Positions 54,144-62,806 are shown, counted from the first letter of the stretch. The stretch is 64,000 bases of DNA from Vibrio cortegadensis (GCF_024347395.1 NZ_AP025472.1:124001-188000), one strand, 5' to 3'. The notes: a model not told the origin generated them from the sequence alone. A program made the numbers and translations.

Positions 54144-55282
54144 TGATAAGTCCTGAGAATTTTTATAATGCTCTTAGTTTACAAGGGGTTAATTTCTTTG
54201 CAGGAGTTCCCGACTCTTTATTAAAAGAGTTCTGTGCATACATCACTGATAATGTTTCAGCAAAAAAACATATTCTAGCTGCTAATGAAGGTGGAGCTGT
54301 AGGCTTAGCTGTTGGTCATCATTTAGCAACAGGAAAAGTCCCTGTTGTCTATATGCAAAACTCAGGCTTAGGCAACACTATTAATCCTCTTCTTTCTATT
54401 GCAGATACTGACGTATACTCTATACCTATGCTATTGGTAATAGGCTGGAGGGGAGAACCTGGTGTAAAAGATGAGCCACAACATGTGAAACAAGGGGAAT
54501 TAACTCTTCCTACATTGGATGTTTTAGGTGTTGACTATATTGTGATCGATCAGAATACGACAGATATAGAAAAATGCGTTGCTCGTTTACATAGTCAAGC
54601 TCTTGAATTATCGAAACCTATGGCCATTGTCGTCAAAAAAGGCACGTTTTCTGCTTTTAAGGGTAAAACTAAAGAGTCGACAGAAAAAGTTTTTGGTTTA
54701 AGTCGTGAAGATACAATAAAAGTTATTGTAGATCATTTAGGTAATGATGACTTTGTTGTGTCAACTACTGGTATGGCATCAAGGGAGCTGTTTGAATATC
54801 GAAAAATGAAGCAGCAAGCTCACTCTAATGACTTTTTGACTGTTGGTGGTATGGGACATGCGTCCCAAATAGCGACAGGTATAGCTCTTTCACGTAGTGA
54901 TAAGAATGTGATCTGCATTGATGGAGATGGAGCTGCCTTGATGCATTTAGGTTCATTAGCTATCTCTGCTCAAACTGAGCTTAAAAACTTTAAGCATATT
55001 ATTATCAATAATGGAGCGCATGACTCTGTGGGTGGGCAGCCTACGGTATGTCAGAAAATTGATCTTTCAACTATAGCGAAAGCTTGCGGTTATAATGTAA
55101 TCGACTCCATTAATAATTGTTCTTCTGATTTATCTCGGGCGATAGATCAATTGAATAAAGTTGATGGTCCTGCATTATTAGAAGTGTTTGTAGATAGAGG
55201 AAATCGTAAAGACTTAGGTCGGCCAACAACGACTCCAATTGAAAATAAGCAAGCTTTTATGGATAAGCTAAAAAGGAACTAA
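54143..55282 (+). CDS. Phosphonopyruvate decarboxylase
   Basis: Thiamine-diphosphate enzyme that decarboxylates phosphonopyruvate to phosphonoacetaldehyde, pulling the unfavourable PEP mutase step forward. The 379 residues have an N-terminal domain with FFAGVPDSLLKEFC and the catalytic Glu in ANEGGAVGLAVGHH, and a C-terminal ThDP domain with the GDG...NN motif (DGDGAALMHLG and INNGAHDSVGGQPT). Shorter than general ThDP decarboxylases but usual for this family. It overlaps the mutase gene by 1 bp. Confidence 0.92.
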   Translation: MISPENFYNALSLQGVNFFAGVPDSLLKEFCAYITDNVSAKKHILAANEGGAVGLAVGHHLATGKVPVVYMQNSGLGNTINPLLSIADTDVYSIPMLLVIGWRGEPGVKDEPQHVKQGELTLPTLDVLGVDYIVIDQNTTDIEKCVARLHSQALELSKPMAIVVKKGTFSAFKGKTKESTEKVFGLSREDTIKVIVDHLGNDDFVVSTTGMASRELFEYRKMKQQAHSNDFLTVGGMGHASQIATGIALSRSDKNVICIDGDGAALMHLGSLAISAQTELKNFKHIIINNGAHDSVGGQPTVCQKIDLSTIAKACGYNVIDSINNCSSDLSRAIDQLNKVDGPALLEVFVDRGNRKDLGRPTTTPIENKQAFMDKLKRN

Positions 55283-55284
55283 CC

Positions 55285-56367
55285 TTGCAGAAAGTATTTT
55301 CATATGATGAACTTTCCGAGAAAATACACGCCCATGATGGGCGTGTATTTTTTGTGTCAGGGAAGACATTCGAACTAACAAATATAAAAGAGAAATTGAA
55401 GCTAGAAGAGAATAGCTCGTATGTGCGTTTTTCAAAATTTTCAGAAAACCCAAATCTAGATGATCTGATTTTGGCGTTAGACGCATTTCGTCAGAGCAAA
55501 GCTTCTATGATCGTTGCGCTCGGTGGTGGGACTGCTATTGATTTAGCTAAATTAGTAAAATATTATTCGCAAACATATTTATGTGGTGATGAAGTAGAAC
55601 CTGTTAACCCAGAGCGAAGCGATCCTATCTATCTTCTAGCTATTCCTTCCACATTTGGTACTGGCAGCGAATCGACTCATTTTGCTGTTCTTTATATTCA
55701 AGGGAAAAAGTTTTCTATTGCAGACAGTACGATGATGCCAGATGGGTACCTTTTAGATAGTAAATTAGCTGCAACATTACCTAAAAAAGTTAAAGGTTCA
55801 GCATGTCTTGATGCTTTATGTCAGGCTATTGAGTCATATTGGAGTGTTGATGCAACTAAATCGAGTAAAGAAATAGCTCAGTCAGCAATCTCATTAATTA
55901 TAGCTAACTTCAAAGAGTACCTAACTGGAGACCGTGAGGCTAGTGAGAAAGTTGCATTGGCTGCAAACCTCGCTGGACAAGCTATTAACTTGACTAAAAC
56001 GACGGCAGCTCATGCACTATCTTATGCTTTAACGTCTCGTTATGGAATTCCTCATGGACACGCTGTCGCTTTATGTATAAAAAACATGTTCAATGCGAAT
56101 ATGCTTAAAGCCAAAAAAAATAATTTAAGTGATTGTTGTATTGCAATGGAAGAAATATATTCTCTATTGAATGTTAAAAATGGTTCGGAAGCTTCAACGC
56201 TTATTTATGAATTGATGGAATTTAGTGGTCTTTTCCCTAGTTTATCTGACTATAAACAATTAACGGTGCAAGAAGTAAGTGATATTGTTGATAGTGTTAA
56301 TTTAGAAAGACTTAGTAATCATCCCGTCAGCTTTTCCTCAGATGAACTTAAACGTATTTTTGATTAG
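55285..56367 (+). CDS. Iron-containing alcohol dehydrogenase, likely phosphonoacetaldehyde reductase
   Basis: Group III Fe-alcohol dehydrogenase expected to reduce phosphonoacetaldehyde to 2-hydroxyethylphosphonate, as PhpC and FomC do. The 360 residues have the NAD-binding MIVALGGGTAIDLAK (about 73-87), PSTFGTGSESTHFAV, DALCQAIESYWSV and the metal His residues in AAHALSY and GIPHGHAVAL. Starts with TTG at 55285, 2 bp after the decarboxylase stop, with AAGGA seven bases upstream. The substrate is inferred from the two genes before it. Confidence 0.87.
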   Translation: MQKVFSYDELSEKIHAHDGRVFFVSGKTFELTNIKEKLKLEENSSYVRFSKFSENPNLDDLILALDAFRQSKASMIVALGGGTAIDLAKLVKYYSQTYLCGDEVEPVNPERSDPIYLLAIPSTFGTGSESTHFAVLYIQGKKFSIADSTMMPDGYLLDSKLAATLPKKVKGSACLDALCQAIESYWSVDATKSSKEIAQSAISLIIANFKEYLTGDREASEKVALAANLAGQAINLTKTTAAHALSYALTSRYGIPHGHAVALCIKNMFNANMLKAKKNNLSDCCIAMEEIYSLLNVKNGSEASTLIYELMEFSGLFPSLSDYKQLTVQEVSDIVDSVNLERLSNHPVSFSSDELKRIFD

Positions 56368-56381
56368 TTAATAGGTGTTAA

Positions 56382-57332
56382 ATGAAATTTATACGAAAAG
56401 AACAATTATTACATAATTTACTGTTAGTTGACGGTGTGGGTCGCTCTGGAAAAGTCATGCTGGCTGAAATTCTCACATGTCTAGAAAGGGTTCAAAAGCA
56501 AGAGTATCATGAGTTTTTGGAGTATATCCCTTTAGCGTATAAGTATGGAAAAATTGAAAAAGATATGGCGGTATCTATCCTTAGAACTCAGGTGGACACC
56601 GAGCTATATAATGGAATGATTGGTCGAAAAATTAATGCAAGGCCAACTGACTATACAAGTATATATAAATATCATTCTCCAGAAGTATATTTAGAAAGAC
56701 AGGTTCTTATGGATGGTCCGATTGTTTCGGAAAGAGTGAAAGAAGAGAATCCTATTTATATGTGTTGGTGCCATGATTTAATCCAAAAATCTGAAGTGGT
56801 ATTTGAGGCATTTGAAGATAAAGCTAAAATCGTTTATATAAACAGAAGACCTATTGATATCATTTATGAATGGAATCAAAAAGGTTTCGGTGATCGTGTA
56901 GGGGCAGATCCAACTGAGATGCAGTACCTTGTCGAACATGAGGGTAGTGTTGTTCCTGAGCTTGCTATAGGTTGGGAAGATGAGTATTTAGCTATGAACC
57001 CCTTTGAGCGTGTTGTTAAAATGATACATACATCGTTCAAACGGAATTATGAATCTCTAGTTTGTGCAGATAAAAATAGAGTCATGATTGTTGATTTTGA
57101 AAATCTAGTTACCGAGCCAATGTTAGTTATTGATGTATTATCGGAATTTCTTGATTCAAGGCCTAAATCTATGATGAAAAATGTTTTAGAAAGAGAGAAC
57201 TGCCCGAGAATTTTAGATGAAGAAGTATTTTTTAACCGTAAAAATGAAATTATGAATTTGATTTCTAAAGATAATGTTCGCTATTTAAATGAGCTTGAAT
57301 ATTATTATTCAGAGATATCAAAAATAAAATGA
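56382..57332 (+). CDS. Sulfotransferase-like P-loop protein
   Basis: Resembles the sulfotransferase family, which uses PAPS. The 316 residues have an N-terminal phosphate loop (VDGVGRSGKVMLAEIL, about 17-32) and a 3'-phosphate-binding-like segment (KIVYINRRPIDIIYEW, about 150-165). Base composition is A/T-rich. It closes the plus-strand run, 14 bp after the dehydrogenase, and is followed by a terminator. The acceptor is unknown; sulfation of the LPS glycan is one option, and handling of the CMP-activated phosphonate is another that cannot be excluded. No cysND/cysC genes were seen nearby. Confidence 0.65.
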   Translation: MKFIRKEQLLHNLLLVDGVGRSGKVMLAEILTCLERVQKQEYHEFLEYIPLAYKYGKIEKDMAVSILRTQVDTELYNGMIGRKINARPTDYTSIYKYHSPEVYLERQVLMDGPIVSERVKEENPIYMCWCHDLIQKSEVVFEAFEDKAKIVYINRRPIDIIYEWNQKGFGDRVGADPTEMQYLVEHEGSVVPELAIGWEDEYLAMNPFERVVKMIHTSFKRNYESLVCADKNRVMIVDFENLVTEPMLVIDVLSEFLDSRPKSMMKNVLERENCPRILDEEVFFNRKNEIMNLISKDNVRYLNELEYYYSEISKIK

Positions 57333-57337
57333 TAATA

Positions 57338-57362
57338 AATGCCACCATTTGGTGGCTTTTAA
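57338..57362 (+). terminator. Terminator at the end of the 19-kb polysaccharide run
   Basis: GCCACC pairs with GGTGGC around ATTT (57341-57356), followed by TTTT then AATTA. It lies between convergent genes and marks the end of the RfaH-type operon. Confidence 0.8.
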
Positions 57363-57367
57363 TTATG

Positions 57368-58342
57368 TTATTTATATTTGAATTGATTTTTAATGATGTC
57401 GTTAGTCTCGAGTGCAACTTGACAACTAGCCATATTATTAGGTTCTAATATTTTAATTGGTATTTCACTATAAATTACAGATAAAGTGTATAGTGCTGTT
57501 GATGAATAGCCTATCAATTGAGACAGCTTAAGATTTGACTTGGCTATTTCTAGTTCAATTGGGAAGCTTGAATCATGATATTGAACTCGTTCTAATAAAC
57601 TAACTCTTTTTTTTACCATTTCAGCTTCCATTCTATGTGGGAAGTACGTGATACATTTGTCTGTTTTTGAAAGGATGGTTTCTAATTCAGAAATGTAATC
57701 ATCAAGTTGAATACAGTCTGGTCTAGCGTTTATGTTAGCCTCTCCTATGAATCCAATGTTTGATGATGGATCGTAACAAGCTTGGCTATTAAGCATCTTT
57801 CTTAACCCAAGCATTTTATTTTTTCTAATAACACACTTGTCATTTTCTAGAGAAAATACGGAAAATATCTCTAGATTATTATTGTAAGGCACGTAGTTAG
57901 CAGGCTTTAATCCTTGAAGTGCTACGAGCAGATCATTGATTATTCTTCTTCTTATATATGGCTTTTGAGGTCGGATCAAGTTTTCATGCTCGACTAATGT
58001 CGCCGAACCATCATCAAAGTATACTATATTCGTGTTTGGAAAATTTTGGATAAATAAGTTGCTTCGCCAGCCATGATATTCACTCAAAAAAATCCTTTCA
58101 ATATTAGCATTGTGATTTTTAATTTTTTTGATTACAGCTGGTATCCGAAATGTTCTTTGAGTTCGTGGTATTTTAATTATTTCATCCCAAAGTGATTCAT
58201 CTAAAATTGCCGACATGTTTTTCTTACCACGTTCAGCTTCTTGTTCTACATAAACGAGAATGTTATTTTTGGTTTGATAAAAAAGTCGTGCTTCATTTGC
58301 ACATAGGTATTGAAATGGAGAGGTAATAACGAATACGTTCAT
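57368..58342 (-). CDS. Sialyltransferase-like glycosyltransferase (GT52/polysialyltransferase group)
   Basis: Likely transfers the CMP-nonulosonate to the LPS core. The 324 residues start VFVITSPFQYLCANEA, resembling bacterial GT52 and alpha-2,8-polysialyltransferase families. The three short motifs of these families can be seen: an acidic D-D-G (IVYFDDGSATL, about 110-120), a His motif (TYFPHRMEAE, about 235-243) and a Ser/Thr motif (IGYSSTALYTL, about 280-290). It is A/T-rich like the island opposite but is read with the housekeeping waaA unit, 13 bp downstream of it. Linkage and acceptor unknown. Confidence 0.7.
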   Translation of the reverse strand: MNVFVITSPFQYLCANEARLFYQTKNNILVYVEQEAERGKKNMSAILDESLWDEIIKIPRTQRTFRIPAVIKKIKNHNANIERIFLSEYHGWRSNLFIQNFPNTNIVYFDDGSATLVEHENLIRPQKPYIRRRIINDLLVALQGLKPANYVPYNNNLEIFSVFSLENDKCVIRKNKMLGLRKMLNSQACYDPSSNIGFIGEANINARPDCIQLDDYISELETILSKTDKCITYFPHRMEAEMVKKRVSLLERVQYHDSSFPIELEIAKSNLKLSQLIGYSSTALYTLSVIYSEIPIKILEPNNMASCQVALETNDIIKNQFKYK

Positions 58343-58355
58343 AAATATTTATACC

Positions 58356-59711
58356 TTATATTGCATTTAAAGTCGTGATTAAAGATCCCTGATTGAGCTG
58401 TGAGAAAGCTATAGCTACTTGTGATGTAGTATTTCTTATTTCTTTGTATTCTATCATTTGTGATATATGCCCACTTAAGTTATTAGCTGTGGATACAATA
58501 ATACCACCCTGAATTAACAGCTCATTAGTGATCTCTTCAAAATTAAAATAACTCGGCCCAGTAATAACAGGAACACCCAAAGCCGCAGGCTCTAACACAT
58601 TATGTCCACCGACTTTATCACCAAGTAAGCTACCGCCCACAAAACAGACATCTGCTGCGCCCATCAGCACTAGCATTTCACCCATAGTATCACCAAGATA
58701 GACTTGGGTTTCTGTTGATAGGGTTTTAGTTGCTAGGTCTTTAATTGCCGAAGCTTCGGTTGATGAGGTTCCAGCGGCTGAGGCTCCAACGGTGATAGTT
58801 TCATCCGAGGTGCGCCTTGTGCTTGTAAACTTAAAACTTTTACATAGATCAAAAACTTCATCAAAACGTTCAGGGTGGCGAGGGACAAGGATCAGCAACG
58901 CATTAGGATGCTGCTTTAATACTTCTGCATGAGCAGCAAGCACTTGCTCGTCTTCCCCTTTATGCGTACTAGCCGCAATCCATACCGGACGATCAACCCC
59001 CAACTGTTCTCGTAGAGCTTTACTTTGTTCAATGGTTTGATCAGAGATAGAGATATCAAATTTGATCGAACCTGTGGTCACTAGCTTCTCTTTACTAACA
59101 CCAAGCTGAGCAAAGCGTTCCTTATCGGAATCAAATTGGCATAGCACTTTCGTCAAACATTTTTCAATTTGATTAAATAGAGGTTGAACCTTAGCGTAGT
59201 TCAGGAAAGATTTTTCAGATAGACGCGCATTCACCACATAGATAGGAATGCCGGCTTGGTTTACTGCGTTAACCGTATTCGGCCACAATTCGGTTTCAAT
59301 GATAAGCATTTTACTTGGCTGAATCGCTTTCAAGAATCCTTTTACAGCAAAAGTAAAATCCAGTGGCATGTATCGGTGTTCAATCATTGTGTGAGCACTT
59401 GCTAACTTGGCTATTTGCTCTGCACCCGTGCTTGTTGTTGTGGTCACAATAATCGGTTGCTGCGGGTTTTGCTCTAGCATTTTTTTGATCAGTGGCGTGG
59501 CGGCAATGCTTTCCCCTACCGACACAGCATGAACCCAAATAGGTTTGATATTACGGTTTTCTGCTGCATTGATAAACGGAGGTGTGACGCCAAAATGCTC
59601 TTTCCAACGAGAACCAAATTTAGGTTTATTGGGTTTCGACTTATATAACCCAAACAATAATAGGGGGGAAGCTAAGCTAAGCAGTAGCGTATAGATCAAG
59701 CGAACAATCAT
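58356..59711 (-). CDS. waaA: 3-deoxy-D-manno-octulosonic acid transferase WaaA
   Basis: Adds Kdo from CMP-Kdo to lipid IVA at the inner membrane. The 451 residues have an N-terminal membrane anchor (about 3-20), the WVHAVSVGESIAATPLI segment with catalytic Glu, ETELWPN, and the C-terminal GDTMGEMLVLMGAADVCFVGGSL and GGHNVLEPAALGVPV. A Ser/Thr/Ala-rich stretch at about 299-334 (TVGASAAGTSSTEASA and following) seems to be an insertion; E. coli WaaA has 425 residues. With kdkA present, a monofunctional, single-Kdo enzyme is likely. Overlaps waaF by 4 bp. Confidence 0.94.
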   Translation of the reverse strand: MIVRLIYTLLLSLASPLLLFGLYKSKPNKPKFGSRWKEHFGVTPPFINAAENRNIKPIWVHAVSVGESIAATPLIKKMLEQNPQQPIIVTTTTSTGAEQIAKLASAHTMIEHRYMPLDFTFAVKGFLKAIQPSKMLIIETELWPNTVNAVNQAGIPIYVVNARLSEKSFLNYAKVQPLFNQIEKCLTKVLCQFDSDKERFAQLGVSKEKLVTTGSIKFDISISDQTIEQSKALREQLGVDRPVWIAASTHKGEDEQVLAAHAEVLKQHPNALLILVPRHPERFDEVFDLCKSFKFTSTRRTSDETITVGASAAGTSSTEASAIKDLATKTLSTETQVYLGDTMGEMLVLMGAADVCFVGGSLLGDKVGGHNVLEPAALGVPVITGPSYFNFEEITNELLIQGGIIVSTANNLSGHISQMIEYKEIRNTTSQVAIAFSQLNQGSLITTLNAI

Positions 59712-60796
59712 GCTTCACTCGCTTGGTTTGGTTGCTCTTTCGCTAGTACTTTGACTGATTGACGTTCTAAGCACTCTAAAACTTGCGTAGGGTACAACTC
59801 TTTCATGCACTTCGAATGACCAAGTGGGCATTCGCGTTTTTTACACGGAGAGCACTCAATACCAGTGTAAAGAATATCGCCCGTATGAGTTAATGGCGGC
59901 GCATAATCCGGAGAGGTTGGGCCGTAAACGCCGACAACATAGCATCCAACCGCCGATGCCACGTGCATCAATCCAGAGTCATTACTCACCACGCTTTCAC
60001 ATGCAGCGAGTAGATCAACCGCTTCAATTAACGACGTTTTTCCCGCCAAAATATGAATGTTGGAGTGAAACTCAGATGGAATGCTACTGACAATGTTTTC
60101 ACAAACCGGTAAGTCGTTTTGAGATCCAAATATCCATACTTGATAGCCTTTCTCACACATTGTTTCAGCGACGGTAGCATAGTGCTCTTGTGACCACATT
60201 TTTGCTGTACCAAACGCCGCGCCAGGGCTTAAACCGATGGCCTTTTGGCTACGATTGAGCTGATGCTTTTCTAAAGCGGCATCTTGTGCGATTTTATCAA
60301 TATGTAGGCTAGGGTAGGGTTGTTTGTCTAATCCGCCAAGCGAACTCGAATCGATCATGTTCACTTTTGGATAGCCAAGAGCAATGTATCGTTCAACCAT
60401 ATATTGGAACGATTTTTTGTTCGGGCGAATATCGTTCAACAAACCGTAACGCATTTCACCTGTCCACCCAATACGGGTTGGAATGCCTGCAAACCAAGGG
60501 ATCAGAGCTGACTTGGCTGAGTTTGGCAGGATATAAGCGTGTGTGTAATGCTCGTTTTTCAGCTGTTTTCCTAAGCCACGACGGCCAAAGAAATTAAACT
60601 CACCATGACCAAGAGGCATTTCAATGGCTTGATTGACCTCCGGCATACGTTCTAGGATTGGTTTGCACCACGCCGGAGCCAAGACATCAATCAAGGCGTC
60701 TGGATCTTGCTGTTTGAGAGTCATATAGAGTGATTGCGACATCACCATATCACCGATCCAAGATGGACCAATAATGAGAATTTTTTTTGCAGACAT
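59708..60796 (-). CDS. waaF: ADP-heptose:LPS heptosyltransferase II
   Basis: Adds the second heptose of the inner core. The 362 residues have the GT9 start KILIIGPSWIGDMVMSQSLY and donor-binding SNDSGLMHVASAVGCYVVGVYGPT. The C-terminal Cys-rich segment (CSPCKKRECPLGHSKCMKEL, about 315-335) is typical of WaaF. GTG at 60799 is in frame, but ATG at 60796 is preferred. It lies between lpxM-like (12-bp gap) and waaA (4-bp overlap). Confidence 0.94.
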   Translation of the reverse strand: MSAKKILIIGPSWIGDMVMSQSLYMTLKQQDPDALIDVLAPAWCKPILERMPEVNQAIEMPLGHGEFNFFGRRGLGKQLKNEHYTHAYILPNSAKSALIPWFAGIPTRIGWTGEMRYGLLNDIRPNKKSFQYMVERYIALGYPKVNMIDSSSLGGLDKQPYPSLHIDKIAQDAALEKHQLNRSQKAIGLSPGAAFGTAKMWSQEHYATVAETMCEKGYQVWIFGSQNDLPVCENIVSSIPSEFHSNIHILAGKTSLIEAVDLLAACESVVSNDSGLMHVASAVGCYVVGVYGPTSPDYAPPLTHTGDILYTGIECSPCKKRECPLGHSKCMKELYPTQVLECLERQSVKVLAKEQPNQASEA

Positions 60797-60808
60797 CACT
60801 TCGTCTCT

Positions 60809-61810
60809 CTATTCATTATCTTTTTGTGACGCATTTACTTGCTCCGCATAGCGTGATCGCATTTCTCGGTAGAAATGACGTCCATCGGTCTGTGTGCGTA
60901 AAAATCGTAGCGTCCACATATAGTGTTCAGGTTGCTTTCCGACAAAACTCTCAATCGCTTGATTCATCTCTCGCGCATTTTCTGCATCACTGCCATTTTG
61001 CGCTATCGGAGGAAGGAACTCTATCACGTAACGGCCTGTCTCTGGATCTATGGAAGCGAAAGTAGGAATGACGATCGCTTTAGATAGCTTTGCAACCTTT
61101 GCTAAACCTGGAAATGTGGCTTTGGTGGTGGCAAAAAAATCAACGAACTCACTTACCTCTTCACCATGATCTTGATCGGGTGAGTAATAGCCAAAGTAGT
61201 TGCCTTTAATGGCTTTCACATAAGGTTTTATTCCGGCAGAGCGCTCATAAACTCTGCCACCATATTGCACTCGTTGTCGGTGCATCAGCCAATCGGATAT
61301 CAGATTTTTCTGCTGCTTGATCATGGCAACTAAAGGGATACCTTGCGAAGCCAATACTACGGCTGGCACATCAATTGCCCAAGAGTGTGGAACGAAAAGA
61401 ACAAACTTTTCTTCTCGTTCTATGCATTGATCCATATGGTGTCTGTTGATCATGTCAGTATTAGCTTGTAGCCACTTTGCTGAACGTGATGAAAGCAAGC
61501 TGAATCGCATCATCACGATACCAGCAGAGTATAAGCTCTTATACACTAATGTTTCACGAGCGGTATTATCGAGCTGAGGAAAACAATGTAAGAGGTTAGC
61601 TCTGATATTATTAACAGCATTACGATTGGACTTGATCATATGTGACGCAATCAAATGTGCTAACCATTTATGTACTTTGAGTGGCAATAGGGCAAATGGC
61701 ACGGAGAGTATAACGGCTAACCAGGTTCCCCAATATTTAGGCGCAAGAAATCGCCACTCAAAAGTGGGGTTATAGGCTTTAGGATCAAAATCGTTTTGGT
61801 TTTTATTCAT
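60809..61810 (-). CDS. Late lipid A acyltransferase, LpxM/LpxN-like
   Basis: Adds a secondary acyl chain to Kdo-lipid IVA in the inner membrane. The 333 residues have an N-terminal membrane segment (about 28-45) and the HxxxxxD active-site motif in VPHSWAIDVPA (about 146-156). The YYSPDQDHG segment (about 200) and the start NPTFEWRFLAPKYWGTW are typical of LpxM (MsbB). In Vibrio cholerae the LpxN homologue adds a 3-hydroxy-acyl chain, important for polymyxin tolerance; which of these applies here is not readable. It lies 51 bp after hldD. Confidence 0.88.
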   Translation of the reverse strand: MNKNQNDFDPKAYNPTFEWRFLAPKYWGTWLAVILSVPFALLPLKVHKWLAHLIASHMIKSNRNAVNNIRANLLHCFPQLDNTARETLVYKSLYSAGIVMMRFSLLSSRSAKWLQANTDMINRHHMDQCIEREEKFVLFVPHSWAIDVPAVVLASQGIPLVAMIKQQKNLISDWLMHRQRVQYGGRVYERSAGIKPYVKAIKGNYFGYYSPDQDHGEEVSEFVDFFATTKATFPGLAKVAKLSKAIVIPTFASIDPETGRYVIEFLPPIAQNGSDAENAREMNQAIESFVGKQPEHYMWTLRFLRTQTDGRHFYREMRSRYAEQVNASQKDNE

Positions 61811-61861
61811 AATTTTTCTAGAGTGATACTTCGCTAAATACCAGAGTGTCTTTCTAACCCA

Positions 61862-62806
61862 TTACTTATTAATCATTGGCATGTATTCAGCGATACCTTC
61901 CGCTACGGATTTAAATTGATGCTGACATCCTGCCGCTCGCAATTTGGTTAAGTCAGCTTGAGCGAATTCCGGATAGGTTTCTTTCAATAACGCTGGATCG
62001 TCAATCGCCTCAATCTCACTTTTCCCATGATACTGAACAACAGCTTTAGCCATATCGCCTAAAGATTCAGCTTGGCCCGTTCCGACATTGTAAATACCAG
62101 AGATACCATTTTGTAAAAACCAAAGATTTACCGCGACAACATCGCTCACGTGTACGAAGTCACGCTTAAAGTGTTCGCTGCCAGCTACAATAGTCGGTGC
62201 ATTTCCTGCGTTGAGTTGTTGGTTCAGTTGGAATGGGAGTGAAGCCTGCTCACCTTTATGTTGATCGCGCGGGCCGTAAACACTGAAATAGCGCAGAGCG
62301 GTAATTTGAGAAAGCGTTTCACCGTGCGCTTCTGCATCTTCCCATAAGCGGCGAACATAGTTATCGAACTGCTGTTTAGAATAACCGTAAACATTCAGTG
62401 CACTTTCAAATTGCTTCTCTTCAATGAAGTTGTCGCTGCGATCACCATAAATTGCCGCTGATGACGCGTAAAGGAATGGGATTTGACGCTCTAAACAGTA
62501 ATGCAGCAGCTCTTTTGAATACTCATAGTTGTTGAGCATCATGAATTTTCCATCTGTTTCAGTTGTATTAGAGCAAGCACCTTGATGGAAAATCGCGTCA
62601 ATTGGGCCAAACTCTTCGCCAGACATTAGCTGAACTAGGAAGTCATCACGATCCATATAATCGGTGATATCAAGATCGACTAGGTTTTCAAATTTCTTAC
62701 CATTTTTTAGATTATCGACAACCAGAATGTCGTTAATGCCCGATTCGTTTAATGCTTTAACAATGTTGCTGCCAATCATGCCAGCGCCACCAGTAACGAT
62801 AATCAT
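61862..62806 (-). CDS. hldD: ADP-L-glycero-D-manno-heptose 6-epimerase
   Basis: Last step in making ADP-L,D-heptose for the inner core. The 314-residue extended SDR starts MIIVTGGAGMIGSNIV, with NADP-binding glycine motif at 6-12, Ser in YASSAAIYG and Tyr/Lys in YGYSKQQFD, plus the C-terminal GTGQAESLGDMA. It is the first gene of the leftward hldD-lpxM-waaF-waaA unit and marks the right edge of the LPS locus in vibrios. Confidence 0.96.
   Translation of the reverse strand: MIIVTGGAGMIGSNIVKALNESGINDILVVDNLKNGKKFENLVDLDITDYMDRDDFLVQLMSGEEFGPIDAIFHQGACSNTTETDGKFMMLNNYEYSKELLHYCLERQIPFLYASSAAIYGDRSDNFIEEKQFESALNVYGYSKQQFDNYVRRLWEDAEAHGETLSQITALRYFSVYGPRDQHKGEQASLPFQLNQQLNAGNAPTIVAGSEHFKRDFVHVSDVVAVNLWFLQNGISGIYNVGTGQAESLGDMAKAVVQYHGKSEIEAIDDPALLKETYPEFAQADLTKLRAAGCQHQFKSVAEGIAEYMPMINK

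Noticed and set aside
52848..55282. A 2-aminoethylphosphonate pathway
   Set aside because: No AEP transaminase was found; the gene in that place is an iron-alcohol dehydrogenase, which fits 2-hydroxyethylphosphonate.
58628..58638. Minus-strand GGCGGTAGCTT, a perfect ops-like match
   Set aside because: It lies inside waaA and encodes the conserved Gly-Gly-Ser segment of that enzyme, so the match is explained by coding sequence.
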